A stretch of DNA of 64,000 bases from the NCBI RefSeq assembly GCF_000003815.2, contig NC_049986.1, forward strand, positions 10,053,292 to 10,117,291, read 5' to 3'. The position numbers were made by a program, and so were the translations under genes. The notes under the pieces are model-generated. The model saw nothing but the letters and a program-made list of their open reading frames with translations, had not been told where the DNA came from and did no database searches. This DNA comes from Branchiostoma floridae. Lineage: Eukaryota; Chordata; Leptocardii; Amphioxiformes; Branchiostomatidae. Positions 1-9,649 of the stretch are shown one piece after another. How positions within the stretch are numbered: position 1 is the first letter of the stretch; each line of letters starts with the position of its first letter.

Positions 1-354
1 CAAACTCTTAATGTCTAAGTCTATATAATACTTCTAAACAGGGAGGAAAAACAAGGCTTATGGGTCCGAATGCTTGCAAGTTTGGTGTTCTATCGGCGGC
101 AGGCTACCAGTGATGATTACATATTGCTTGTAAAGCAAACTCAAAAGCAAACGTTATCATCCAACATATATATGATTTATTTTTCATCGTTGTATGATAA
201 TCTGTTTCTCCACATCTGTGGGTTTATGAATCGATAAACCAGTTACTTATTTGGTGTTTACAATTATAGAATTCTGGCCTACTTCCCATCAAATAAGACT
301 AAGATATTTTCAAGTTAGTCTGAATACGTTTTGTGGAAATCTCACTGTTGTAAG

Positions 355-599
355 GCCCCCTTTCCACTAGACGGCGATCGCGCTGCGCTCTCACTGCGAC
401 CTAAATAGGATATGTGTAACCTTAATTTGATTTCATACTGGGTATATTATACAGCATATCAAAGTGTGACTGAGAGGACAGCAAAACACACAAAGTGTAA
501 AAAAATAGTTTCTTTTCTATACAATTCGTTGAGCGATCTGTCAAATTCTAAATGTCGCAGAGAGAGCGCGGCGAGAGCGCCGTCCTAGCGGAAAGAGGG
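355..599. mobile_element. MITE-like element with ~45 bp terminal inverted repeats
   Basis: The left end (CCCCTTTCCACTAG then ACGGCG) is matched in inverted orientation by the right end (CTAGCGGAAAGAGGG). The similarity runs inward for about 45 bp through a GC-rich block to GCGACCTAAAT on the left and its counterpart on the right. The interior is AT-rich and non-coding, and total length is about 245 bp. I could not fix a target-site duplication; TA or TAA at the edges is possible. Confidence 0.7.
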
Positions 600-1547
600 T
601 ATAACTGAATCATAAACCGCTGTAAAATGATATCCAAAATGTATCCAAAATAGCTTTTCAGTAATAAAAGGATGTTTACTTTTGATACTTGGTGCAAAAT
701 AGGCAAAATATAACCTTGATACTGTTGAAAGCATGTTGGTGTCACTGTTGTGTCACTGTTGTGTCACTCTTGGGGCATCTTGCCACTTATTTTTTAACTT
801 TCAAAAAACCGTCGTGCTTGCTTGTGTCACCTCTAGGTTCGCTCGCGTCACCTCTAGGTTCCGTGGGGTTGAGTCTGCGTTGTCGAACCCCGAAGCGACT
901 CAAACGTGACGCGAGTCTCGTGGGAGCGCACCTTTACCGTCACCCCAGCATGGCCCGTACCGTGCTTATTTATGTAAACATTACAACATACAAAAGCAGA
1001 ACCGACCGGGAGACATGCTACAGCGACGGTATGCAGGTAGCAAATGTTTACCATTTTGTCCCATGACCATGACCATTGCCGTGTCAGGAACAGCCAGTGC
1101 ACAAATATTCATGGCATGAATGTTTGTTTAACAGATCATTATCAGTGTTGAACATGTCAAAACAAGTCACACACATGTATATCTGTTAGATCTCAACGCT
1201 TACTTGGCAAAAAGCCATGCTTTGGAGTTACGCATTACGTCATTTAGAAGAAATAAAGACGATCTAACCCTTTTAAACAACTTCTACTTCATAATCAATA
1301 TCATAAACGTAACTAGATATGATGACTATACTGTTGGAATTGAATCAGATGGAGATCTAATGGGAATGTGTTGCTATCGTGTAGTAAACTCGATACCCTA
1401 TGGCACGCTAGAGGCCCTGCTCCACCATTTGCATAAATACTAGGAGTCCTTTAAGTTCCGTTCGAGACGTGATAAAAATTTCGAGGTCATGTGCCATCAT
1501 GGTGTCCGACTTGTGGTCAGTAAGGGTCCCGGCGTGTACTACGATAT

Positions 1548-1650
1548 CGTTTCAACCGCGAACTTAAAACACCGCGAAACAATCCTTTCCGTTCCTACCG
1601 TGAAATTTTATCCCCGTGAAAATAAATGAATGTACAGTATAAAACGAGCC
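1548..1650 (-). mobile_element. MITE fragment, family shared with 62877-63053
   Basis: The segment ends in TGAATGTACAGTA, so its complement opens TACTGTACATTCATTTA. It contains alternating TTCGCGGTG and TTTCACGG blocks. The same blocks and the TACTGTAAATGCATTTAAG start occur at 62877-63053. Elements of this kind, with TACTGTA ends and repeated CGCGGT motifs, are common in marine invertebrate genomes. The copy here is partial. Confidence 0.6.
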
Positions 1651-1984
1651 ATATCAGGGTACTTCATGGCTTTTTTGGGTTCGGGAACATGATAAATCAG
1701 GTAGTGATGGAGGTAAGTTATGGAGACTTTTTGTGTAGCTGTGAGCCTGTGTGAAAACCACACATAGCTGTCATAATGTCTTGTTTCTAGATATATTTTC
1801 AATATGCATGACGTAGTCCTGCATCCACGTGTCCTATGTATTAAACGGCGTCACATATGTGGGTGCTGGTAACCCCCATACAGAGCCTTTTTCATTGTGT
1901 ACGATATACTAGATATACGCAGTGATCTAGTTAGGTACCTACTTAATGACGTTAAAGAGCACAAATAAAAAAAGTGTAAAATCA

Positions 1985-2196
1985 AGGTAATTCATTTTCA
2001 GGTATCCTCATATCCCCCATGTAGAGCCCAAATTAACATTTCCAATCAGTTATGATATTTTTCACTGTTAAGTATGATTTACAAGATGACAGGAGCAAAA
2101 TGATGTGTCAGCGAACTTGACTCCCTGCTGTTCTTTGCTTGAAACATAACTGAGTACACCCTTAGCAACGGCCTTAGCAACAGTTTTATTTATCTA
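1985..2196 (+). repeat. Direct copy of the segment at 15036-15240
   Basis: About 200 bp from AAGGTAATTCATTTTCAGG to CCTTAGCAACAGTTTT is repeated in the same orientation at 15036-15240 with few changes. A partial inverted copy lies at about 16030-16126. The 3' portion carries CCTTAGCAAC motifs like RFX half-sites. No coding capacity is seen. Confidence 0.8.
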
Positions 2197-2499
2197 TTTT
2201 TATTTTTTGCTAAGGCCATGTTGATTTGATTATATGGATGACATCCGCGCTCGCACCAATTTTCGGCCATTTCCAAAAAAAAAGTTTTCGACCACACAAT
2301 AAATTGTGCAAAGCAGCTGTAAAATGAGCACATATATACCATAGATTGAAAAAAAAAAAACTATCAGAAAACAGATAACCAATGCCATCGACTGTCAAAA
2401 TAAATCTAAAGTCAAAGAATAAGATGTGGAAGGACAGAACAAAAAAAATCTATTGTTGGTAGGGGGAGGTACCAGTACAGAAAATTCAGGTCCAGAGGC

Positions 2500-3051
2500 C
2501 ATTTTCAGGCTCTTTTGCTGGTGTCAAGCCTGCTGAAAACTCACAAAGTTTGTCCTTGGAACGGTTTTGTAATCAAGTCAAAGCTCACGGACAGGACGAT
2601 TGAAGTAGATTTTATTTGGTGATGTTTATCTTTCTAACTATATTGGAGATGTGTGAAGCAGCTTGGTCTGACATAGGTGTGAAACCTTCCTGATCCTTGC
2701 GACAATGTGCAATGATTCATGCCTTTGGAACTTTTTCTGTACCCTCTACACTGTCTGACCGTCTGGAAAAAAATGTTCACTTTGCATTGAGAGCATTTTA
2801 AAGAATCTTGAGACTTATCAAAATGATCTCAAGATTCTCATGAAAAATCTCAAGATTAACTCAATACATCTCAAGATTTACCACAAAATTTCAAGACTTT
2901 TGGAAGAAATCTCAAGATTTTTCGATTTTCAACGAGGCTCTAAGACCCCCGCTGGGGTCCATAAGATCCGTTGAGTATCAGAGAAGTTTTTCACAAAATA
3001 TCAGCAGTGTAAGTTTAAGCTGTAAGAGGCTACAAGCATTTGTCCAAAGTG
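2500..3051. repeat. Outer part of the left arm of a large inverted repeat
   Basis: This segment is the reverse complement of about 18411-19020. Together with 14220-15031 it forms one arm of an inverted repeat whose other arm is 17818-19020 and whose spacer is about 2.8 kb. The arm is interrupted by the retrotransposon at 3052-14219. The interior has a run of degenerate ATCTCAAGATT units (about 2800-2940). Between 14335 and 14640 the left arm carries about 305 bp that differ from the roughly 110 bp at the equivalent place in the right arm. Confidence 0.85.
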
Positions 3052-3222
3052 CTATTCTAATTGGGTCATGTGGACGTCCCCGAGCTGATTGCGCATTCGT
3101 TAAGAATCGGAATTAGGTTGGGGACAGTCCACGTGACCTTTAGACACAGGTGCACATCCTCACCTGTTGATAGAGTATTTATTGCATAGGGAAAACGTGT
3201 GTTTAACCATTTTGGAGGAGAG
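3052..3222 (+). repeat. Split direct repeat A1
   Basis: These 171 bp recur at 13798-13968. They include the CTATTCTAATTGGG junction, a purine-rich block and a stretch ending in TTTTGGAGGAGAG. A1 begins the element and probably contains its promoter and 5' UTR; I saw no clear TATA box. Confidence 0.92.
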
Positions 3223-3254
3223 CAGCCTGAGTGCGTGTCGTGTAGCAGCGCGTG

Positions 3255-3665
3255 ATGATACGGCCACGTTTACCTCAGCAGGCTCCCGCGGCGCCGGCAC
3301 GTCAGCCGGCGGCCGCGGGGGCTGGGGCTGGGCAGCTTCCAGGAGCAGGCCTTGCTCCGCAGGCACCGGTAGGAGTACAGCAGGCCGCGGTGCCGGGTTT
3401 GGTTCCAGCCCCGGCAGCTTTGCAGCCAGGCGGTGGGGTACAGCAGGCCGGTGCCGGTCCCTTTCAGCAGCCCCCGGCAGTTCAGCCAGCAGGAGGAGTG
3501 GCTCAGCAGGCCGCGGCAGGCCTAGGAGGTGCTGCCCAGCAGGCCGCCGCGGTACAGCAGCCGGTTGGTGGGGTTCAGCAGCCTGCGCTAATCCCCGGGG
3601 GTGTGGGTCAGCAGGCCGCCGCTGGGCTGCAGCCCGGTCAGCAAGGGGTGCCTGGAGTCCAGGAG
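3255..3665 (+). CDS. Retrotransposon leader exon (N-terminal Gag), Gln/Pro/Ala/Gly-rich
   Basis: The exon encodes 137 residues from an ATG at 3255, just downstream of repeat A1. The product is low complexity: repeated VQQ, GGV and QQAAA blocks with many Pro and Ala, and no globular domain. It ends CAG GAG and is followed by GTGAGA, a good splice donor, in phase 0. Joining to the acceptor at 5683/5684 gives an uninterrupted Gag of about 412 residues. The acceptors at 9649/9650 and 12127/12128 are also phase 0, so the same exon could lead the RT and recombinase reading frames. The exon is strikingly GC-rich beside the T-rich flanks. Another frame over the same bases is also open for 197 codons; I prefer this frame because of its donor and its match to the downstream frames. 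Confidence 0.7.
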
Positions 3666-3739
3666 GTGAGATTTCTTTCTTGGATTGTTTTCAGGTTTTT
3701 GTAGAGCTTTGTTGTTCTTGTATTGTTTGTTTCTGGTTC

Positions 3740-4620
3740 ATGGTGGCTAACCATTTGTAACTGTTTTATTTTTCTACGCAGTATGTTCGTTAGTGCAGGT
3801 TTTTGGTTTATGTGGAGGTTTCCCATTATTTGCAATGATGTTTTGTTTTTTGTAGTGGTTAACTACTAGTATGTAATGTTTCGTTTGTATGTAGGTTGTC
3901 AACTAGCAAAGTTTATTCGTTTGTGTGGAGGGTATCCATTTTGGTTTGTGGTTTTTGTTTTGCGGTGGCTAACCGCAAGTAATTGTTTTTATCGTTCCGT
4001 GGACGTTAGTTTTCCAATAGTAAAGTTTCTTCTTTTATGTGGAGGATATCCACGAGTTTCTCTTTTGTGGTGGTTAACTACTGGTAATTGCTTTGGTTTT
4101 ATGTGGAGGTTTTCCACTAGTATTCCTTTTGTGGTGGTTAACCACTAGTAATTCTTTTCGTTTCCGTGGACGTTATTTACTAGTAAAGTTTCTTCTTCTA
4201 TGTGGAGGATATCCAGTAATATTCCTTTTGTGGTGGTTAACCACTAGTAATTCTTTTCGTTTCCGTGGACGTTATTTACTAGTAAAGTTTCTTCTTCTAT
4301 GTGGAGGATATCCAGTAATATTTCTTTTGTGGTGGCTAACCACTAGTAATTGATTTTTTGTTTCCTGGGTGTTTTCCACTAGTAAAGTTTCGTCTTTTAT
4401 GTGGAGGTTTTCAACTAGTATTTGTTTCGTGGTGGCTAGCCACTAATAGTTTTTCAGTTCTGTGGTCGTTATCCGTTAGTAATATTTTTAAGTGGTGGTT
4501 AACTACTAGTAGTTGTTTTATTATTTAGTGGAGATTTTCCGCTAGTAAATTTTTAGTAGTTTTATGGGGGTTATCCATTGGTTATGTTTTATAGTTATGC
4601 AGAGGGTATCTGCATTACAG
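3740..4620 (+). repeat. Array of about 20 short hairpins with T-rich spacers
   Basis: Every 30-40 bases there is a stem of 4-7 bp around a 5-7 base loop resembling GGNTA or GGTTT. Clear examples are ATGG/CCAT at 3740-3754, GTAG/CTAC at 3852-3866, TGCGGT/ACCGCA at 3961-3977, GTGGA/TCCAC at 4039-4053 and 4103-4117, GTGGT/ACCAC at 4131-4145 and ATGCAGA/TCTGCAT at 4597-4615. The stems differ but keep pairing. Those at about 4491-4507 and 4527-4543 keep it with G-U pairs. A recently duplicated ~108 bp unit (4131-4340) contains several of the hairpins. It lies inside the putative first intron. Confidence 0.8.
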
Positions 4621-4681
4621 GTTTTCATCTGGCGTCTTTTAAAATTTCTGACATCCATGTGGTGGATAATTGACTTTAGCA

Positions 4682-4860
4682 GTTTTGTTTGCGTGTGGTT
4701 TACAGCTGTTCGCTAGAATTCAATATGGCGCAGGTGGCGCATAATTTGTTACCCCTGGCGGATAATTAATTTTATCAGTTTTGTTTTTGTATGGTTTACA
4801 GCTGTTCGCTGGAATTCAATATGGCGCAGGTGGCGCATAATTTGTCTCCCCTGGCGACCA
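4682..4860 (+). repeat. Tandem duplication, ~95 bp unit, two copies
   Basis: The block around GGTTTACAGCTGTTCGC, followed by AATTCAATATGGCGCAGG and GGCGCATAATTTGT, occurs twice in tandem with few changes. A related ATTCAGTATGGCGCC occurs near 9377 before the RT frame. It is non-coding and inside the putative first intron. Confidence 0.8.
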
Positions 4861-5683
4861 TGTGCTGATTGATTCCTTTTAACGGTGGTTTTGGCGTGTG
4901 CTACATTTGTGCGTGTTTTATCTAACTTGGTTTGATTTTAGTTGGAAAGCAGGTAATGTTAAAACTGATTTTATGAAGGATTTTGTTGTTTTTGATGGAT
5001 TTCGTTGGTGTGCAAGTGTTTATATGGAGGGTATTTATTTGTATTTGAAGTGTTTATTTGGAAAGGCTACTGTGTTTTAGTATACTATGCGGTATGAAGT
5101 ATCCAATTGTAGGAATTCAGTGTTGATTTGTAATTACCATTTTTATAGTGGTGGTGTTTATATGTAGTATTTGTTTTTTCTTGTTGCTGTGTGGATATTT
5201 TTCTGTTTTGCATGGACTGCTGTTTGTGTTTTTTCCGTTTGTATGACTTTAGTTTTGTTTGGTTGTTTTCATGTTTTGTAGTGTGTTTTATAGGAGTAAG
5301 GTTTTTTATTCTTTGTTTCATATTGGGAAAGTTCGACGACGGGCACCGGGGTTTCCTATTATTACCCTTCTACTTCGGTAGGCCCACCAACCGGGGGTTG
5401 GTGCTCGTCCTAGGGCTGACCCTGAGTTTTTAGAAGTGTAATTGTGTTTTCTGTGTCTACTTTGTTGTTAGTTTGTTTTTGGTTGTGTAATTCGCTTTGT
5501 TATCTCTTTGTATTATCTTTTTTTTACCCTGTTGGGGAGTGGTGTATTTTAATTGGGGTTTTTGTTCTTTACACTTCTCAGGGTCCGCCTTGGGGCGAGT
5601 GTTTTAAGTTTGGAAATGTGACGACAGTATTTTTTAATAAGAGTTGATGTTGATTGTTGTTTCCTTTTTTATGTGTTTTTTAG

Positions 5684-6511
5684 ACGGTTCGGCAATTAAG
5701 AGAGGAGCTGGATAGAATGGCTGCAGTACGGGCTCTTGAGAGGGTAGATGAGGCCAAGCTGCTAGTCTTGGAGGAGGCGAGGACGCCTCCACCACTCTTC
5801 TCGGCAGCAAAGGTTTTAGCGGCCTTAAACTCATTGGAAGAGAGAGCGAAGGTGGTTAATCACGTTAATCTTCCAACATTCACAGCTACAGTCAACGAAG
5901 CCAGAGTGTTTTATTTCCACCCCGCATTAGGTAAAATGGTTCAGCGTGCTTTAGGCCCGCGAGAAGACGAGGCTGTGGCAAAGAAGTTTAACGCGGTGGC
6001 TTCTGCTTCTAATTCTCAGTCGTTTGCTCAGCTTCAACCTCCTGTGGCCCCTCAGCTTCAACCTCCTGTGGCCCCTCAGCTTCAGCCTCCTGTCGTCTCT
6101 CAGTTTCAACATCCGGGGGTCTCTCAGTTCCAGACTCCTGCGGTCCCTCAGTTTCAACATCCGGGGGTTCCTCAGTTCCAGTCTCCTGCGGTCCCGCAGT
6201 TTCATCATCCGGGGGTTCCTCAGTTCCAGTCTCCTGCGGTCCCTCAGTTTCAACCTTCCGGGGTCCCTCAGTTTCAACCTCCTGTGTTTCCACAGTTTCA
6301 ACCTCCTGCGTTCCCTCACTTTCAACCTCCGGCGCCCACTGCTCCGTTTTTGGCGGGAGGTTCTTCGGGTGATTGGGAGGGTAGGTGTTTCTTGTGTGGG
6401 GGCGAGGGACACTATAAGAGTAGGTGCCCTTCTAATAAAGGTGTTAGAGCCCCGGCTCAACGTCCCTCTCCTTGGGGTCGGGGGAGGGGAAGGGGTTTTG
6501 GACCACGTTGA
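5684..6511 (+). CDS. Retrotransposon Gag, main exon with zinc knuckle
   Basis: The exon encodes 275 residues after the acceptor at 5683. Its first ~30 residues look like a short coiled coil (TVRQLREELDRM and on). An unassigned region of ~80 residues follows. From about residue 110 to 220 there are about a dozen imperfect repeats built on PQFQPP. A CX2CX4HX4C knuckle (CFLCGGEGHYKSRC) near residue 240 precedes a basic Gly/Arg tail (GRGRGRGFGPR) at the stop. Gag proteins package element RNA into particles, and the knuckle and RG tail fit RNA binding. An internal ATG at 5717 could start a shorter protein. The splice model is preferred because upstream codons from 5684 stay open and in phase with the leader exon. 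Confidence 0.85.
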   Translation, partial: TVRQLREELDRMAAVRALERVDEAKLLVLEEARTPPPLFSAAKVLAALNSLEERAKVVNHVNLPTFTATVNEARVFYFHPALGKMVQRALGPREDEAVAKKFNAVASASNSQSFAQLQPPVAPQLQPPVAPQLQPPVVSQFQHPGVSQFQTPAVPQFQHPGVPQFQSPAVPQFHHPGVPQFQSPAVPQFQPSGVPQFQPPVFPQFQPPAFPHFQPPAPTAPFLAGGSSGDWEGRCFLCGGEGHYKSRCPSNKGVRAPAQRPSPWGRGRGRGFGPR

Positions 6512-9500
6512 TGTGCGAACCCTGCCGTATTGCGTATAACGCTGGTTGCTCTCCGTTATTAGTGTTTGGAACTTTTCTGTTATTGTGTCATTAATTTATT
6601 TTTCTATGATGTTTGCATTGTATACCCTTTATTTTCCATAAGAACTCTTGTTATTTTGCCTTTGTTGGTAATTGTTTCTGCTGTTTTCTCCTATTTTAGA
6701 CATTTCTGTGTTAACATTGTAAACTTTGCTGTTCCGTAAGATCTTTTTGCTCAGTGAGGTTTAACCATTAGCACTCTCCTGTTCTTTTAACAGGCATCTT
6801 TTTGAGCTATGATGTTAACAGTATGAACTCCGTTGTTGTAAACTTGAACGTTTCACATTTATTGGTTTTTGTTTTCTGCTGTTGTAAGACCTCTTGATGT
6901 TCCGAATGGTCAACAACTTTAACGATGTTTTTTTGACAGAAAAGTTTGAATATTCAATGATGTTAGTAAGCGTGAACTCCCCTATTGCAACAATATTCGA
7001 CTTCCTTTGTATTATTAATTTTTTAGGTTCTGCTAGTTTGTAAGGGAGTGAGAGATTTGCAATGATGTTGATGAGTTTGAGTTCTGCTGTTTTTGCAAGA
7101 GAACTGTATAAGATTTGCAATGTTAGCAGTTTTTGGTATTCCTGTTTTGTATCAGAAATGTTCGTTTTCTACAATGTTATTAACTTGATGTTTGCTGTTT
7201 TGTATGAAATTCCGAGATGCCATGATGTTAGTCCATGCTGTGTTGTGTACGATTATCTCTAGGTGTTTTATGTAATGAAATTGCAGAAGTTATTTTGTTT
7301 TGTGAGTATGTCAGTATGTAACATGACTTGATTAGTGCTTGTTTTTCTAAGATCATGTTCTATCCATGGATGTGTTTTGTTTGTTGGAGAATTGAAGAAT
7401 TTTGTGAGAGGTTTTTTTTGTGGACATTGCATATTTATTTTGATTCTGGTATAGTTTGTTTTATTTTTGTTTTCTTCTTTTGTTCTCAATTTTTTGTTTT
7501 TTCTTTTGATGTAAATTTTGGTTAAAATAGTCTTGATTTCTTGTTTTATTTTTGGTATTCTTTGATAGTTATATATTTTGACTTTTGGTTATGATGGACT
7601 GGCTATGGATAACGACTTTTGAACCTATGTTTATATAGGATTTGTTGTTTTTTCTTTATTTTCTGAATAAACTCTTTTCCTGTTGGATTTGCTTGTGCTT
7701 TTCGTTGTTTGTTCTTCTCCTGGAAGAAAAAGTTTTTCCTGTAACATAGTAGATAGTAGTTTGTACAAGAAAGAGTTAAGTTTTAAAAAAATAAAAAAAG
7801 TTAAACATCTCTGTTAAAAAATACTTTAGTTCTGTTACTTTATTATTAGTAATTTAGCAGTAAGTAATTTAGCAGATAATCGTTTTTGATTTTTCAAGGA
7901 AACGAGTGTGTGTAGTTGTAATTCGTAATAGGTAATGACTCAAGGGTGTACTAGTGTGAGAGAGCTAGTTTATTCATTTTAAAACAAAAACAAAAAATCA
8001 CAGTCATGTACAAGTTTGTAGTCCTAAGACTAATTTGCCTCATACTAGGTACACAAGGGTTTATAATGTGAGGCCTTGCCTAAGTACGTCAATCAATTTT
8101 TTAATAGTCACTTTATTCCCGCTTAGCTATACATTTTTAAAGTGTGGAGTTACGCACACATATATTTTTATTTTACATTAGTAATAGTTTTATTTCAATC
8201 TAAAACAGAACTAGTGAGGAAGTTATAAAAGTGCCATCTAAAGTTTAATATGAATTTAAAAGGTCGATACAGTATGGTGGCGTAGTGTTTCTTAAAACGA
8301 GCCGTTCTACATTTTAAACTTAGTGAAGTTGTTAGTTTATCTTAGGTTTCCTGCTATGCGCCTCGCGTGGTGGTAGCCAGTTGAAGACCTCAGAATTAAC
8401 AAGTGATCTAGCAAACTTCAGGCAGTGAGCATTTCGTCTTACATGCAGTTGTTCTTTCTAGAGTTAGTTATGTGTAGTTTACACGTACACATAGGGTTGT
8501 TTTTAAGGTGAATTTGTACTTAAGTATTTTTAAAGGCAGGTAGAACATACATAGCCTTTGTAGTTGGAGGTTACAGAGTGGGTGTGACAAGGAGGTGAGG
8601 CAGTTAGAAGTGGTCTGTCCCTTCTTGAACACTCCTTCCTCCAGGAAGAATTTGGACTGTCCCCGTTTTTAACAGTCCTGTCTGCAATGGGCAATGGACT
8701 GTCCCCATCTGAATGTGGACTCTGCAGCAAGTAGAAATGGTCTAGCTCCTCGTGTATAACGCCTCCTTTGGCAGGTTTTAAGTACTTGACGTATATGTAT
8801 ACACGAGGTGCGAGGGTCGTTCGGCTAAACAAAGTTTGGTGCATGTAATAAAGCTTGCCGCCTGGTTATTTTACTGCATGCATAAGTTTTTGGATATGAC
8901 CGTCAGGATTGGCATTTTGTTACATTCCTCTGTTAATTTTTTGCATAGTGTTCATATTTAATGATAATCTTTTTGTTAACATTTATATTTGGCGGAAGGT
9001 TTTTATTGGAAGTTTTCTTTTGTTTATTTTATAACATTGAGCTCCTTCAGGGATGCATTTTTTCAGCAATTTTGCTATTTGTTTATTCTTGTGACGTTTT
9101 TAGATTCAGAGTTAATACTCTTCTTTGTTTTTATGTGTTGATAGCTTTTAAGTTTTTGATTGAGCGTTGTATTTCATCATTTTGGCGCAATTTGACAACC
9201 TATTTAACTTAAGTGCACTTTAGTTTTGCCCCTTTATGTAGTTTTGAATTGAGTAGGTGAGATAAACTCGTAGCTTGTGAGTATGTGATAGAATTGTATT
9301 GAATAAGTATAATGTTATACTCACAGATGTCTTTGGAAACAAGACCGGCCATTTGTCACTGATTGTGTCATTAAAATTCAGTATGGCGCCCCATGGTTTT
9401 TGAATGTTCAGGGGGATTGGGTAGTCCTTGCATAGGAGGGTGGTTGGTTTCTCTCATTTTATGTGGGTTGGTTTCTGCTATGTTTTTAGGTTAAGGTGAA

Positions 9501-9649
9501 ACTGGTTGTCCGGCCTTTATTTGTTCTTTTCTGTTTGTTTTTTAGCTATTTTTGGTGTTTGTGTCAGGTGTTTTCTTATCTGTGTTATGTTGTGTTTTGG
9601 GAAGGCAATCATTTTTTGGTTCTGATTGCATGTTTTTTGTTCTTTTCAG
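6512..9649 (+). other. Non-coding T-rich stretch between Gag and RT, probably spliced out
   Basis: There are 3.1 kb without a convincing frame. The plus strand is T-rich throughout, with many short ATG-started frames of no protein character. It ends in a pyrimidine tract and CAG at 9647-9649, directly before the conserved start of the RT reading frame. If the leader exon donor at 3666 is joined here, the Gag exon is skipped. A segment at about 8560-8760 looks less T-biased and could be an old insertion; I could not identify it. Confidence 0.55.

Larger units (their letters stand above)
1..1984. other. Non-coding stretch, no host gene seen
   Basis: No reading frame here looks like a protein family, and the open frames are short and lack codon structure. 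The stretch holds one small inverted-repeat element (355-599), a fragment of a second MITE family (1548-1650), and short local duplications around 730-770 (a TGTTGTGTCAC unit) and 825-865. A 79-codon frame at 1204-1443 has no ATG start and no recognisable motif, so it is not called. Confidence 0.55.
3666..5683 (+). other. Probable intron of the retrotransposon Gag gene
   Basis: It opens GTGAGATTTC at 3666 and closes TGTGTTTTTTAG at 5683, giving matching phase-0 ends. The plus strand is very rich in T and G and poor in C and A. It contains the stem-loop array (3740-4620), a ~95 bp tandem duplication (4682-4860) and no long frame with protein character. Confidence 0.75.

Noticed and set aside
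1204..1443. 79-codon frame as a small gene
   Set aside because: Non-ATG start, no motif, no splice context and no second copy to show conservation.
3740..4620. CRISPR-like array of palindromic repeats
   Set aside because: Repeats are degenerate hairpins with non-unique T-rich spacers in a eukaryotic retroelement, with no cas genes.
5951..6539. Frames of 94-171 codons overlapping the Gag repeats on both strands
   Set aside because: Shadows of the in-phase PQFQPP repeat array. The Gag frame carries the zinc knuckle and splice phase.
8530..8844. 104-codon minus-strand frame between Gag and RT
   Set aside because: No recognisable domain, sits in non-coding sequence of the retroelement, and no supporting start context.
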